DNA from: JAIQFV01 sp041494885
Lineage (GTDB): Bacteria > Acidobacteriota > Terriglobia > JAIQFV01
Reading direction: 5' to 3'
Assembly (NCBI GenBank): GCA_041494885.1
Contig: JBGQBO010000007.1
Coordinates: 62,001-126,000, forward strand
DNA: 64,000 nt
Below the pieces are notes generated by a model. The model did not search any database. It was not told where the DNA came from and saw nothing but the letters and a program-made list of their open reading frames with translations. Below, piece after piece: positions 53,727-62,975 of the stretch (the stretch's first letter is position 1; each line of letters opens with the position of its first letter). The position numbers were made by a program, and so were the translations under genes.

Positions 53727-54086
53727 ATGAACTCAAAGCAGAGAGACAGGCTGCTTATCGGAGCACTCATTGCGCAGGTTGTGGTTGTGCAGTTTGCGCT
53801 AGATGCCCACTATTACCTGCACTTGCCGAGTTTGCTCCGATCCCAACGCACGGCGTTTAAGAGTACATCCTCAGTAGTCTCCCCAACGCCTCACTCCGAC
53901 TGTGAGTTTTGCAGAACCGCCCAGTCGTATCACAGCCTTGAGGCAGTCCAAACCTATCTGAGAGTCCGCATTCCTGAGGTGTTGGCAGCGCGGGAGCTCG
54001 AGGCGGAAGGGCCCTTCGCCCTTTTTGTTTTTCCCCATGCCAGCCGTGGTCCCCCTCGTTTGAATCTCCGATCAATCCCAATTTGA
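53727..54086 (+). CDS. Small exported Cys protein closing the second RND operon
   Basis: 119 residues from ATG 53727. A membrane segment (RLLIGALIAQVVVVQFALD) is followed by HSDCEFCRTAQSYHS and the end HASRGPPRLN. It shares the C-x-x-C plus RGPP arrangement with the protein at 47321-47755, so the two small proteins bracket the pump genes. Likely a metal-binding or assembly accessory; not established. Confidence 0.5.
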   Translation: MNSKQRDRLLIGALIAQVVVVQFALDAHYYLHLPSLLRSQRTAFKSTSSVVSPTPHSDCEFCRTAQSYHSLEAVQTYLRVRIPEVLAARELEAEGPFALFVFPHASRGPPRLNLRSIPI

Positions 54087-54184
54087 CTCTACCCAACGAA
54101 GCCTCGATTGAACGTCGCCAAGCGCCATCATTCGAGAGCCGTATTCACATATCATCTTAAAAACATTTGGATGGGAGATTTCAT

Positions 54185-56776
54185 ATGAAGAAGCAGATTA
54201 TTTTTATCATTCTTTTGATCGGGCTCGTGGCTGGGAACTTCAATGCTCATGCACAATCCATGGGACAAGCAGGAACGATCACCGGGACCGTTGCTGACCC
54301 TTCAGGGGGCGTCGTCCCAGGGGCTAAGGTCGAGATTAAGAATTTCATGACCGGTTATGACCGCACGGAGACGAGTGATGCCTCGGGAAATTTCCGCTTT
54401 CTGGATGTGCCTCCCAACAACTATCACCTTCAAGTCGTTGCGAAGGGATTCCAGACTTTCCAACAGGATCTCAACGTGAGAACCTCAGTCCCCATTCATC
54501 TCAATGTCCAGTTAAGACTCGCGGCCGAATCAACAACGGTAGATGTTCATTCCGACAATGAGAGCATGATTGAGAATGTTCCCACGGCACACACCGACGT
54601 GGATAGCTCGGTTTTCTCAAAACTTCCTACTACGTCGCCCGGCTCTGGGGTGAGTGACGCCATCACTCTTGCCACGCCCGGAGTGGTCGCGGATTCCAAC
54701 GGCTTCTTTCATCCCATCGGAGATCATGCCCAAACCGGGTTCTCCGTGGACAACCAGCCCATCACGGATCAGCAGAGCAAGCTGTTTTCGACCTCTCTGC
54801 CACTAAACGCCTTTCAATCCATGGAGGTGATTGCGGGCGCACCACCGGCTGAGTACGGGGACAAGACCAGTTTAGTGGTCAACGCCATCACACGCTCCGG
54901 TGTCGGGGCGAAGAAACCGTTTGGAAGCCTATCTTTGAATTACGGCTCCTTCGGAACTTACGGCGAGAACTTTTCCTTTGGGTTTGGCAATCTTAAGGCA
55001 GGCAATTTTCTTGTGGCCGATACGGTTCGATCTGGACGGTATCTCGACACACCGGAATTTTCACCCCTACATGGCAAGGGGAACGGTGAGACCGTCTTTG
55101 ACCGGATTGATTATGAGCCCACGGCACACGATTTCTTTCATTTGAATCTCTTCTTCGCCCGTAGCTGGTTTCAAACTCCGAATACCTTTGATCAACAGGC
55201 TTCGGGACAGGACCAAAGACAACAAATTCGTTCATTCAACCTCGCGCCGGGTTATGTCCACATCTTTGGTACCTCGGCGACCCTGACGGTGAGCCCGTTT
55301 TTCCGCCATGATGAAGTTCAATATTTCCCAAGCCTGGACAGTGCCGCGGATCTCCCGGCCACCATCCGGCAAACACGCTTCCTCAGCAATCTGGGGATCA
55401 AAGCGGATATTGCTTACGTCCATGGGATTCACAACCTCAAGGTTGGGGCTCAGCTCCAGCACACCTTTTTGAGTGAGAACTTCAGATTGGGGATTACTGA
55501 TCCAACATTCAACCCCATTTGCCTCAACGTCGATGGTCACCCAGTGGTCGATCCCCAATTCACCAATCCAAGACAATGTGCCGGAGCCGGCTTCACGGTC
55601 AATCCCGGCTTGTCTCTGGGGCTGATTCCGTTCGATCTTTCACGCAAGGGCAGCCTGTTCGGATTTCTGGATCACACCGACGTCAAGGAAGAGGCGTTCT
55701 ATGTCCAGGACAGCATCACTTGGGGCGGGGCGAACATCCAAGCGGGTCTCCGCGGCGATATTTATCGAGGATTGTCCGCCGCTTCGTCCATCGAGCCCCG
55801 AATCGGGCTTTCCTATCTGTTTAAACCAACGGGGACGGTTCTTCGACTGGCCTACTCGCGGTTCTTCGAAACCCCTTACAACGAGAACTTAATTCTTTCC
55901 AGTGCCACCGGCGCGGGCGGCCTAGCAACCAATGTCTTTGGTGCTTTTGGTGTGACGCCCCTGGAACCAGGACGCCGCAATCAGTTTAACGCCGGTTTTC
56001 AACAGGCCGTGGGTAAGCATGTCACGGTTGACGCCAGCTACATCTGGAAATACACCGACAATGCCTATGATTTTGACACGTTGTTCAGCACGCCCGTGGC
56101 CTTTCCCATTGCATGGAGGAAATCTAAGATTGATGGGCTCTCCGTGCGCGTCAATCTGGCCGAGATTAAGGGATTCAGCGCTTTCACTGTGCTTGGCCAC
56201 ACACGCTCTCGGTTCTTTGGGCCCGAGATCGGCGGGTTGATATTTAATTCACCCATCAACAGTTTCGTGTTCCGCATTGACCACGACCAGGTCCTTCAAC
56301 AAACCACAAATTTCCGGTACCAGTACAAGAAGAATGGTCCCTGGGTTTCCTTTATTTGGCGTTACGACAGCGGGCTGGTTGCCGGAAGCGTTCCCGACTT
56401 GGACACGGCGTTTTCGCTGACTGCAGATCAACAGGCCGCCATCGGCCTCTTTTGCGCAAATACCTTTGCAACGGTGACTGGCCCCCTCACAGGTTGCCCC
56501 TCAGGTTTGGTGGCTGGCGCAACCCGGCTCAGAATTCCGGCCTCAGGAACGGAAAGTGACGATACTAACCCTCCGCGAATTGCCCCACGCCACCTATTTG
56601 ATGTCGGCTTCGGAATTGATAACCTTTTTCACACCGATCGTCCTCGATTTACGCTCCGGTTGACCGCGGTTAACATCACCAATAGAGTGGCCTTGTACAA
56701 CTTCCTTTCCACCTTCAGCGGCACTCATTTTGTGACCCCACGGGGCTATACGGCCGAACTCGGGATTGTTTGGTAA
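54185..56776 (+). CDS. TonB-dependent receptor with carboxypeptidase-regulatory domain (Oar-like)
   Basis: 863 residues from ATG 54185 (a GGGAG site precedes it). Signal peptide, then a carboxypeptidase regulatory-like domain (TITGTVADPSGGVVPGAKVE...SGNFRFLDVPPNNYHLQV, about 30-110), a plug (about 115-240) and a beta-barrel ending in the outer-membrane motif YTAELGIVW with a terminal aromatic. Such Oar-like receptors are abundant in Acidobacteria. The ligand is unknown. It follows the metal-efflux operon and is followed by the pump-gene fragment. Confidence 0.88.
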   Translation: MKKQIIFIILLIGLVAGNFNAHAQSMGQAGTITGTVADPSGGVVPGAKVEIKNFMTGYDRTETSDASGNFRFLDVPPNNYHLQVVAKGFQTFQQDLNVRTSVPIHLNVQLRLAAESTTVDVHSDNESMIENVPTAHTDVDSSVFSKLPTTSPGSGVSDAITLATPGVVADSNGFFHPIGDHAQTGFSVDNQPITDQQSKLFSTSLPLNAFQSMEVIAGAPPAEYGDKTSLVVNAITRSGVGAKKPFGSLSLNYGSFGTYGENFSFGFGNLKAGNFLVADTVRSGRYLDTPEFSPLHGKGNGETVFDRIDYEPTAHDFFHLNLFFARSWFQTPNTFDQQASGQDQRQQIRSFNLAPGYVHIFGTSATLTVSPFFRHDEVQYFPSLDSAADLPATIRQTRFLSNLGIKADIAYVHGIHNLKVGAQLQHTFLSENFRLGITDPTFNPICLNVDGHPVVDPQFTNPRQCAGAGFTVNPGLSLGLIPFDLSRKGSLFGFLDHTDVKEEAFYVQDSITWGGANIQAGLRGDIYRGLSAASSIEPRIGLSYLFKPTGTVLRLAYSRFFETPYNENLILSSATGAGGLATNVFGAFGVTPLEPGRRNQFNAGFQQAVGKHVTVDASYIWKYTDNAYDFDTLFSTPVAFPIAWRKSKIDGLSVRVNLAEIKGFSAFTVLGHTRSRFFGPEIGGLIFNSPINSFVFRIDHDQVLQQTTNFRYQYKKNGPWVSFIWRYDSGLVAGSVPDLDTAFSLTADQQAAIGLFCANTFATVTGPLTGCPSGLVAGATRLRIPASGTESDDTNPPRIAPRHLFDVGFGIDNLFHTDRPRFTLRLTAVNITNRVALYNFLSTFSGTHFVTPRGYTAELGIVW

Positions 56777-56899
56777 GGTTCGATTGGCACCTCGAAGCTC
56801 GGTCTTGGGGTGGTCAGGTAGGATCTCATCTCGGACACACTGTCCGCGAGGATCACCCCTACACTCTGTTCGGGAAGGAGACAATCTAATTGCGGTTGC

Positions 56900-57043
56900 T
56901 GTCGACTGGGATCGGCAGCGATTCGCAAAAGCCGTTTGCCATCGTCATCGTCGGCGGAATGATCTCCCGCGTTTCTGTCCATCTTTCTGGCCCCCGTGCT
57001 GTATGCGCTGGTCGCCCGGAAGGACGATGTCCTGAAGGTGTAG
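56900..57043 (+). pseudogene. Truncated, frameshifted copy of the RND pump gene 3' end
   Basis: Closely matches 53398-53543, the last 146 bp of the CzcA-like pump gene, down to the stop region. It starts at GTCGACTGGGATCGGC and encodes STGIGSDSQKPFAIV before a 2-nt deletion (56970s) shifts the frame; the continuing sequence in another frame still reads SIFLAPVLYALVARKDDVL and ends in TAG. The bases differ at scattered third positions, so it is a diverged relative rather than a fresh copy. It is the relic of another pump gene. Confidence 0.9.
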
Positions 57044-57143
57044 TTGATGCAGGAAAACATCGGATCCTTGTCACCTTGAAGCGGACAATCCTATTCATCC
57101 CTCAATTGGCCCTTTGCACCTCCGTGCAGCCTTCATGAGCCAA

Positions 57144-57152
57144 TGGTATAAT
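57144..57152 (+). promoter_or_regulatory. Extended -10 promoter of the aldehyde dehydrogenase gene
   Basis: TGGTATAAT with TATAAT at 57147-57152. No good -35 is visible, as expected for an extended -10 promoter. The gene starts at 57203. Confidence 0.5.
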
Positions 57153-57202
57153 GCCCCTTCAATTCAGTTTACATGTGACTTTACAAGCATAAGGAGCCTC
57201 TC

Positions 57203-58678
57203 ATGAGTGCAACTTCGGTCCCCGCAATTCAAGCGCAGCGACTCTTCATCGCCGGTGAATGGCGCGATGGCGCGAAGGGAAAGACGTTCGACACGATCAA
57301 TCCGGCCACAGGCGAAGTCATCACCACCCTCGCCTCCGCGGAAAAAGAGGATGTCGACGCAGCGGTGGCGGCGGCGCGCCAAGCCTTTGACGATCGTGAG
57401 AGCGCATGGAAGAAGATGAGCGCCGCTGACCGCGGCAAGCTGCTCTGGAGGATGGCGGACCTGATTGAGAAGAACATCGACGAATTCGCGCGCCTCGAAA
57501 CCCTGGACAACGGCAAGCCCATCTTTGAATCCCGGTATGTGGATATGCCCATGGTGGTTGAGGTGTTTCAGTATTACGCCGGCTGGGCGACGAAGATTCT
57601 CGGCGAGACGATCCCCGTCAAAGGGAACTATTTCAGTTACACCCTGCGCGAACCGGTCGGCGTCGTGGCGGCGATTACCCCGTGGAATTTTCCATTGCTC
57701 CTGGCAAGTTGGAAGATCGCTCCGGCATTGGCGGCAGGCAATACCGTCATTCACAAACCTGCCTCTCTCACCCCCCTGACCGCGCTGAAACTGGCTGCGA
57801 TTGCACAGGAAGCCGGTGTCCCACCCGGAGTGTTCAATGTGATTACCGGCAAGGGCGCAACCGTGGGGGATGCCCTGGTCGAGCACAAGGGTGTGGACAA
57901 GATCGCTTTTACAGGCTCGACCGAAGTCGGGCGCGAGGTGATGCGTAAGGCAGCGGGCACAGTGAAAAGGGTCTCTCTCGAACTCGGAGGAAAGTCCCCC
58001 AACATCGTTTTCGCCGACGCCGACTTGGACGCCGCCGCCCGGGGCGCCTACCTGGGCATCTTTTATGGGAAGGGTGAAGTCTGTGCTGCCGGTTCTCGCC
58101 TCTTTGTGGAGGAATCCGTTCACGATCAGTTGATGGAAAAGCTCATCGCCCGTACCAAGAAGTTGCAGCCGGCGGATCCCATGGACCCCAAGACCCGATT
58201 GGGGGCACTGGTCAGCGAGGGTCAATTGGATTCCGTGCTGCGCTACATCGAATCGGGAAAGGCGGAAGGAGGGCAGCTGGTTGCCGGTGGCCAACGGGTA
58301 CTGGTCAATGGCAAGGGCAGCTTCCTCCAGCCAACGATTTTTGACCACGTTGATCCACGCATGACCATCGCGCGCGATGAGATCTTCGGGCCCGTGCTCG
58401 CCACCCTTTCTTTCAAGGGCATGGACGAGGGATTGAGCCTGGCGAATGACACCCTTTACGGCTTGGCCGCCGCCGTGTGGACACGCGATATCAAGAGAGC
58501 GCATCGCGCTGCCCGCGAGTTAAGGGCCGGCACCATCTGGATTAACACCTACAACGTCTATGATCCCACCATGCCTTTTGGGGGGTACAAACAATCCGGA
58601 TTCGGACGCGAACTCGGCATGCAGGCGCTTGACTTGTACACCCAAACCAAAAGCGTCTGTGTTGACTTAAGTGAATGA
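57203..58678 (+). CDS. NAD(P)-dependent aldehyde dehydrogenase
   Basis: 491 residues, class ALDH1/betaine aldehyde dehydrogenase-like. Motifs: PWNFPLLLASWKIAPALAAG, FTGSTEVGREVM, the general base Glu in VSLELGGKSPNIV (about 260), the catalytic Cys294 in GEVCAAGSRLF and the C-terminal PFGGYKQSGFGRE. It oxidises an aldehyde to an acid; the physiological substrate is not evident. The residue preceding Cys294 is Val in place of the more usual Gln/Gly. AAGGAG precedes ATG 57203. Confidence 0.93.
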   Translation: MSATSVPAIQAQRLFIAGEWRDGAKGKTFDTINPATGEVITTLASAEKEDVDAAVAAARQAFDDRESAWKKMSAADRGKLLWRMADLIEKNIDEFARLETLDNGKPIFESRYVDMPMVVEVFQYYAGWATKILGETIPVKGNYFSYTLREPVGVVAAITPWNFPLLLASWKIAPALAAGNTVIHKPASLTPLTALKLAAIAQEAGVPPGVFNVITGKGATVGDALVEHKGVDKIAFTGSTEVGREVMRKAAGTVKRVSLELGGKSPNIVFADADLDAAARGAYLGIFYGKGEVCAAGSRLFVEESVHDQLMEKLIARTKKLQPADPMDPKTRLGALVSEGQLDSVLRYIESGKAEGGQLVAGGQRVLVNGKGSFLQPTIFDHVDPRMTIARDEIFGPVLATLSFKGMDEGLSLANDTLYGLAAAVWTRDIKRAHRAARELRAGTIWINTYNVYDPTMPFGGYKQSGFGRELGMQALDLYTQTKSVCVDLSE

Positions 58679-58912
58679 TGTGTTTTATGATGCATGGTTT
58701 TCGCGGGCTGCCTTGCGATGCCATAGGCTTGGAGCACCCTTTGACCTATGACCTCCCGCCGGGCCATGAAAGCGGGACCCCAGGGTTTTGACCTCATCGT
58801 TCACATTGTGTAGATCCACTCCTTGCCCGACCCCGACCTGATGGGTGGCCAGGGTCGATTCTCCCGGGATCCAACTCGTAGGACTTAAAGCATTCCTCAT
58901 CAAGGAGATTCA

Positions 58913-59497
58913 ATGAAGACTAGACTTGTCGCTGGAGTATTCTTTGTATCGCTTGGACTGCTGTCCTCCACCTTTCTCTTCGCGCAGGCTTCCAACGCTT
59001 CTCGAGTGGGTGTGATTAACATGCAGACTGCCATTCTCGAGTCCGTCGAGGGAAAGAAGGCCGCGGAGACGTTGAAAGCCAAATACGATGCCAAAGCTGC
59101 CGAGCTTGAGAAGAAAAGGAAGGAAATCGAAGATTTGACCGCCGAGTTGAAGAAGCAGGAGAAGAACCTCAGCGAAGATGCCCAGGCGCAAAAAACAAAG
59201 GCCATCGACACTAAGCAGAAGGAGTTGACCCGCGCGGGCGAAGATGCAAGTAACGAGTTCAAGCAACTTCAGGACGAGACCATTAATACAATCGGCAACA
59301 AAATCCTGAGGATTATCCAAGCCTACGCTGCAGAACAAAGCTATTCTCTTGTGGTTGACAGCTCCTCCGCCCAGAGTGGAGTGCTTTACTTCAGTCCGAC
59401 TACCGACATTACGACTGAAATCATCCGCCGGTTTGATACACAATCCACCACGGCCTCGACGCCCAAACCAACTGCACCCGCCACGCCGAAGAAGTAA
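58913..59497 (+). CDS. ompH: OmpH/Skp family periplasmic chaperone
   Basis: 194 residues. Signal peptide (VAGVFFVSLGLLSSTFLFAQA), then the Skp pattern: GVINMQTAILESVEGKKA, a long charged coiled coil (about 55-120) and a final beta strand SYSLVVDSSSAQSGVLY. Skp holds unfolded outer-membrane proteins in the periplasm, fitting an organism with many TonB receptors. A Thr/Pro/Ala tail of about 20 residues is extra. AAGGAG precedes ATG 58913. Confidence 0.9.
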   Translation: MKTRLVAGVFFVSLGLLSSTFLFAQASNASRVGVINMQTAILESVEGKKAAETLKAKYDAKAAELEKKRKEIEDLTAELKKQEKNLSEDAQAQKTKAIDTKQKELTRAGEDASNEFKQLQDETINTIGNKILRIIQAYAAEQSYSLVVDSSSAQSGVLYFSPTTDITTEIIRRFDTQSTTASTPKPTAPATPKK

Positions 59498-59614
59498 GAC
59501 GCGCCGGAAGGGGGCGATTCTGCGAGCTGGAGAAGTGTATGAGAGACAACAACCTCGAAGTCCTTTGATGAATCAAAGTGATCAGTGCCATTGAAAGGAA
59601 TCAGGGCTTAGCTT

Positions 59615-60595
59615 ATGAATACCAGTTTTCGGGAGAGAAATTCAGTTCTTGCCTTTGTTTTATTCGTTGCAATGATAATCGCCACCGCGGTTCCGCTCCA
59701 GGCAGTGGATCCCCAGACCACGGCCCCTCCCAAGCCGGCGCCCGAAACCGCCAAGAAACCGGAGCCCAAGGGATCCCCGACTCCCGGGACGGCAAAAACA
59801 GACTTCGATAAAACCAATCAACGACTGATTGATATTATCCAGAATGCCTTCACGAGTAGGATCCCGCCGAACACGGAAATATCGGTCGCTGGAAGAACTC
59901 CGTCCAAGCTGGGCGGGCTGGACTCGGTGACGCTTGAGTTTAAGAACGGGGCTAACACAAACCGTCTCGACATTTTGGTGACCGCCGACAATAAGTTTGC
60001 CGTGGTGGGACAGATCCTTGATCTTTCGAAAGACCCCTTTGCCGAAAACGTCGACAAGATCAGCATGACGAACTCACCCGTGTTCGGAAACAAAAACGCC
60101 AAGGTGACGATTGTCGAGTATTCTGATTTTCAGTGCCCGTATTGCAGCCAGGCCTATCGTACCGTCGAAGACGATGTGATGAAGCAATTTGGAGATAAGG
60201 TGAAGTTGGTCTACAAGAACTTTCCGCTGCCCGGCCACGCGTGGGCCGAGAGCGCGGCCATTGCCGGCCTATGTGCCAATCGACAAAGCAACGACGCCTT
60301 TTGGGTCCTCTACCGGAGCTTCTTTGAGAACCAGTCGGAAATTAAACCGGAAAACGTGAAAGCCAAGACCCTCGAATACGCGGCAAAGGCTCAAATCGAT
60401 ACCAAGAAATTTGAAGACTGCTACGATAACAAGCTAACGCTGCCGCAGGTCAAAGCCGAGATGACCGAGGCGCAGTCGCTGGGCATTACGGGGACCCCTT
60501 TGTTTGTGATCAACGGCCATCCGCTTTCCGGGGTCCAGCCATTCAGTTCCTTCCAGAAAGTGATTGAGGACGAATTGAAGAAGAACCCCAACTGA
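59615..60595 (+). CDS. DsbA-family thiol oxidoreductase with N-terminal extension
   Basis: 326 residues. Signal peptide, a Pro/Lys-rich linker (about 32-62), a domain of about 80 residues (KTNQRLIDIIQNAFTSRIPP..., about 62-145), then a DsbA/DsbG-type thioredoxin domain with CPYC at 174-177, helical insert, and the cis-Pro motif GITGTPLFVINGHPLSG. The CPYC pair suits disulfide exchange. The N-terminal domain resembles the dimerising part of DsbC/DsbG-type proteins but I cannot assign it firmly. It lies 117 nt after ompH. Confidence 0.88.
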   Translation: MNTSFRERNSVLAFVLFVAMIIATAVPLQAVDPQTTAPPKPAPETAKKPEPKGSPTPGTAKTDFDKTNQRLIDIIQNAFTSRIPPNTEISVAGRTPSKLGGLDSVTLEFKNGANTNRLDILVTADNKFAVVGQILDLSKDPFAENVDKISMTNSPVFGNKNAKVTIVEYSDFQCPYCSQAYRTVEDDVMKQFGDKVKLVYKNFPLPGHAWAESAAIAGLCANRQSNDAFWVLYRSFFENQSEIKPENVKAKTLEYAAKAQIDTKKFEDCYDNKLTLPQVKAEMTEAQSLGITGTPLFVINGHPLSGVQPFSSFQKVIEDELKKNPN

Positions 60596-60921
60596 GGATG
60601 TATGCCATGATTTCAAGGACCTACTACGGAGCTTTTCGGGGGCAAAGGGAACGGTCCGGTTTTTCCTCGAAGGTTAAACAGAACGTGCCCTGGCGGTGAG
60701 ACCCCCATGCATCCGCGCGTATAGGTCTCGAAACTCAGACCAGACCCTTTTTGCAGTCTCGGATTAGGGATGCTGAACCAGAACTCGAACCAACCGGCTC
60801 TGCTTCAGCGCTGCCTCCCCTCGAATCGGACTCCCCTATTAATTGGGCTTAAGATCCCGCCACAATCTTGACAAAGTCTTTTAGTCTACTTACCATCGGG
60901 GCAATACCTTAAGAGGCCATC
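60596..60921. other. Intergenic region before the transposase-like membrane protein gene
   Basis: Contains a promoter (60868-60896). No gene or repeat is seen in the remaining 270 bp. Confidence 0.5.
60868..60896 (+). promoter_or_regulatory. Sigma70-type promoter of the gene at 60922
   Basis: Perfect TTGACA at 60868-60873, a 17-bp spacer, and TACCAT at 60891-60896. Predicted start near 60903; AAGAGG precedes GTG 60922. Confidence 0.7.
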
Positions 60922-62961
60922 GTGACTTCAGAATCCCAATTCCCCGAACCTGAACAGCAGGCAGAGCACACGGTGCGGGTGTGTGTTCCGGCGGGGTTTT
61001 TTGAGCGCCTCACTGCCGCGTGCGATTTCAGGCTGGTCACTCAGCCCGTGTTCGCCTTGCATGATCTCCGGCCTCAGTCTTCCGAGGTTGACCCCGTTCT
61101 CTTTTTTAAGATTGTTTTCCTGGAATACATCCTCGATGTCAGCAGTGATGCCCTGAGGAAGGAATTCACCGCCCATTCCGGATTGCGCCTTTTCTTGAAT
61201 ATTGACGATCGGACCGCCTTGCCTGCCCCCGAGGAGATTGTTCTCTTCAGGGGAAGGCTAGGGTGGCTGGGTTTCAAAAGCCTGCTGGATGAAGCCATCC
61301 GTGTGGCCAGGAAGAAGGGACTGCCGGAAGCGGACTGTGCAATCATGGAGAAGCGTTATGACAATCCACTTGTTGAGGTCATCCGCGAAATGTCTCCTGG
61401 CTCACCCGCCACAATCACCCCCTCTTCCCCAGTCGGCCCCAATCCACCTTCAGCAGGATTGCGTCACGTCTTCCAAACCGAGGATTTGATGCCTTTTTTC
61501 GGCGAACCAGCCCCCTCTGTACTCTCTGAGCAAGAGCCGGTGCGGCCACCCATAGGTCAAATCAAGACAGTGGAGAGTTCGGTCTACGTGGAGAGATCTC
61601 TTCATGCCGCAGCACGGATGTTGTGGGGAGATCAACCGGAGACAAACGAATCCTTGAGCAAACCTGGTTTCAAGTCTCAAACCACCCCCCCGAGTGGGTT
61701 CGGTCTACATACCCCGGCGCCGATCGACCCGCTCCACTCGATCATCGAATCTCTCGATGGGGAGCGTGCGGAAAGGACCCCTAAAGGAGGGAAAGGAGAG
61801 CCCTCCGATTCTCTGAGCGACGCATCCACAAAGTCATCGAGGACCCAGCCCACCTCCGGACAGTCGATTACTCTCTCCAGTGCAGTCAGGCCTCCCGATG
61901 CCGAATTTGATCCACTCGGAATCGAATCCTTTTTCGACGGATTGTATTCAGCGCCCCCGGGAAGGGGATCTCAACTATCCGGGGAAACAGAATCCCAAGG
62001 GCACTTTGCGCCCCCTCTCCAGTTGAGTTCGAATGCAAAATCACCCGCCCCGCTTCGCGGAGCACCGGAACACGGGGCCTCCTCGTCCGAGTTCCGGATT
62101 TCTTATGATGAAACCCAGGCGAAAATGAACACGCATCAGGAAGTACGGAACTCATTGGGTACGTCTTCGGGTGACGGGAGTAAAGAGGGGTGGGAGAATT
62201 CTTCAGCCTGGGCACGACGGAAAAAATCTGAGGCTGAGGATCGGAGCGGGGAACAACCCGGAAGATTATTCGATTCGGATGGCGAGGGGGAGTCAACCCC
62301 GCAAGAGCAGGAGTGGAATTCTTCTTTAGCCGCGGAGGTGCAAACTCGCCTCACCCAAGCCGAAGAATCCTTTTCAAAAAGTGGAAAAGAGAGACTCTCC
62401 CTTTCCTCGATGGCGGCGTCCTCGCGGCCAAAACGATTCCTTTCAACCGAGTTGATCGTGAAGGGTCTCTACATTGCGGTACCGCTTCTGGTGTTGTTGG
62501 CAGTCTATGTGATGATCGGGGTCTTGAGGAATGCCCAGCCCGTGCCTGCGGCCGTCGAATCGGCAAAGCCTGCCCCCTCCGCAGAAGGCAGTCGGAAAAC
62601 CACGAATTCCCCTGTTCCACAAACTTCGCCAGCGCCGACGAATACCATAACCGGCCGAGGGTCGCCTTCACCCATCCCTCCAAAGCAGGAATCAAACATG
62701 CCCCTGCCAAAGGGAAAGCCCGCTTCCGAAACAGTGCGAATGCCAGGGACGACAGCGAGGACAACGAGCCGGGTGACTGAGAATCGTCCGCCCGTTCAAT
62801 CCACAAACGGTTCTTCAGATGAAGTGAAGAAGTTAACATTGATTCGCCATCTTAAGCAACAATACGGCCTGGACTTTCAACCCGGTCTCTACACTTACCG
62901 GGAACTGAAAGACATCAATGACCGGATGGAAGAAACCCTCAAGAAGGCCGTCAAACGATGA
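60922..62961 (+). CDS. Membrane-anchored protein with a transposase-like N-terminal domain
   Basis: 679 residues from GTG 60922. Residues about 20-135 follow the pattern of the N-terminal domain of IS5/IS1182-type transposases (DUF772-like): DPVLFFKIVFLEYILDVSSD, LRLFLNIDDRTALPAPEEI, FRGRLGWLGFKSLLDEAI, RVARKKGL. No catalytic DDE domain follows. Instead comes a long Ser/Pro/Glu-rich low-complexity stretch (about 150-510), one membrane segment (YIAVPLLVLLAVYVMIGVL, about 515-535), a second Pro-rich stretch and a short C-terminal helix pair (HLKQQYGLDFQPGLYTYRELK). The orientation (N-terminal cytoplasmic, as no signal exists) is inferred. Function unknown. Confidence 0.7.
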   Translation: MTSESQFPEPEQQAEHTVRVCVPAGFFERLTAACDFRLVTQPVFALHDLRPQSSEVDPVLFFKIVFLEYILDVSSDALRKEFTAHSGLRLFLNIDDRTALPAPEEIVLFRGRLGWLGFKSLLDEAIRVARKKGLPEADCAIMEKRYDNPLVEVIREMSPGSPATITPSSPVGPNPPSAGLRHVFQTEDLMPFFGEPAPSVLSEQEPVRPPIGQIKTVESSVYVERSLHAAARMLWGDQPETNESLSKPGFKSQTTPPSGFGLHTPAPIDPLHSIIESLDGERAERTPKGGKGEPSDSLSDASTKSSRTQPTSGQSITLSSAVRPPDAEFDPLGIESFFDGLYSAPPGRGSQLSGETESQGHFAPPLQLSSNAKSPAPLRGAPEHGASSSEFRISYDETQAKMNTHQEVRNSLGTSSGDGSKEGWENSSAWARRKKSEAEDRSGEQPGRLFDSDGEGESTPQEQEWNSSLAAEVQTRLTQAEESFSKSGKERLSLSSMAASSRPKRFLSTELIVKGLYIAVPLLVLLAVYVMIGVLRNAQPVPAAVESAKPAPSAEGSRKTTNSPVPQTSPAPTNTITGRGSPSPIPPKQESNMPLPKGKPASETVRMPGTTARTTSRVTENRPPVQSTNGSSDEVKKLTLIRHLKQQYGLDFQPGLYTYRELKDINDRMEETLKKAVKR

Positions 62962-62975
62962 AGGGATCCCCCTTC
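62960..62975 (+). terminator. Short hairpin at the end of the 60922 gene
   Basis: GAAGGG-ATCC-CCCTTC directly at the stop codon. No T tract follows, so termination is weakly supported. Confidence 0.3.

Larger units (their letters stand above)
56777..57202. other. Region with pump-gene fragment and aldehyde dehydrogenase promoter
   Basis: Holds a 144-bp broken copy of the pump gene end (56900-57043) and an extended -10 promoter (57144-57152). The rest has no gene. Confidence 0.6.

Noticed and set aside
54993..55576. Minus-strand ORFs inside the TonB receptor gene
   Set aside because: They are antisense shadows of a long, well-supported coding sequence.
58840..58875. A tRNA T-arm-like stretch before ompH
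   Set aside because: Only a vague GGTCGATTC resemblance; no acceptor stem or anticodon arm can be folded around it.
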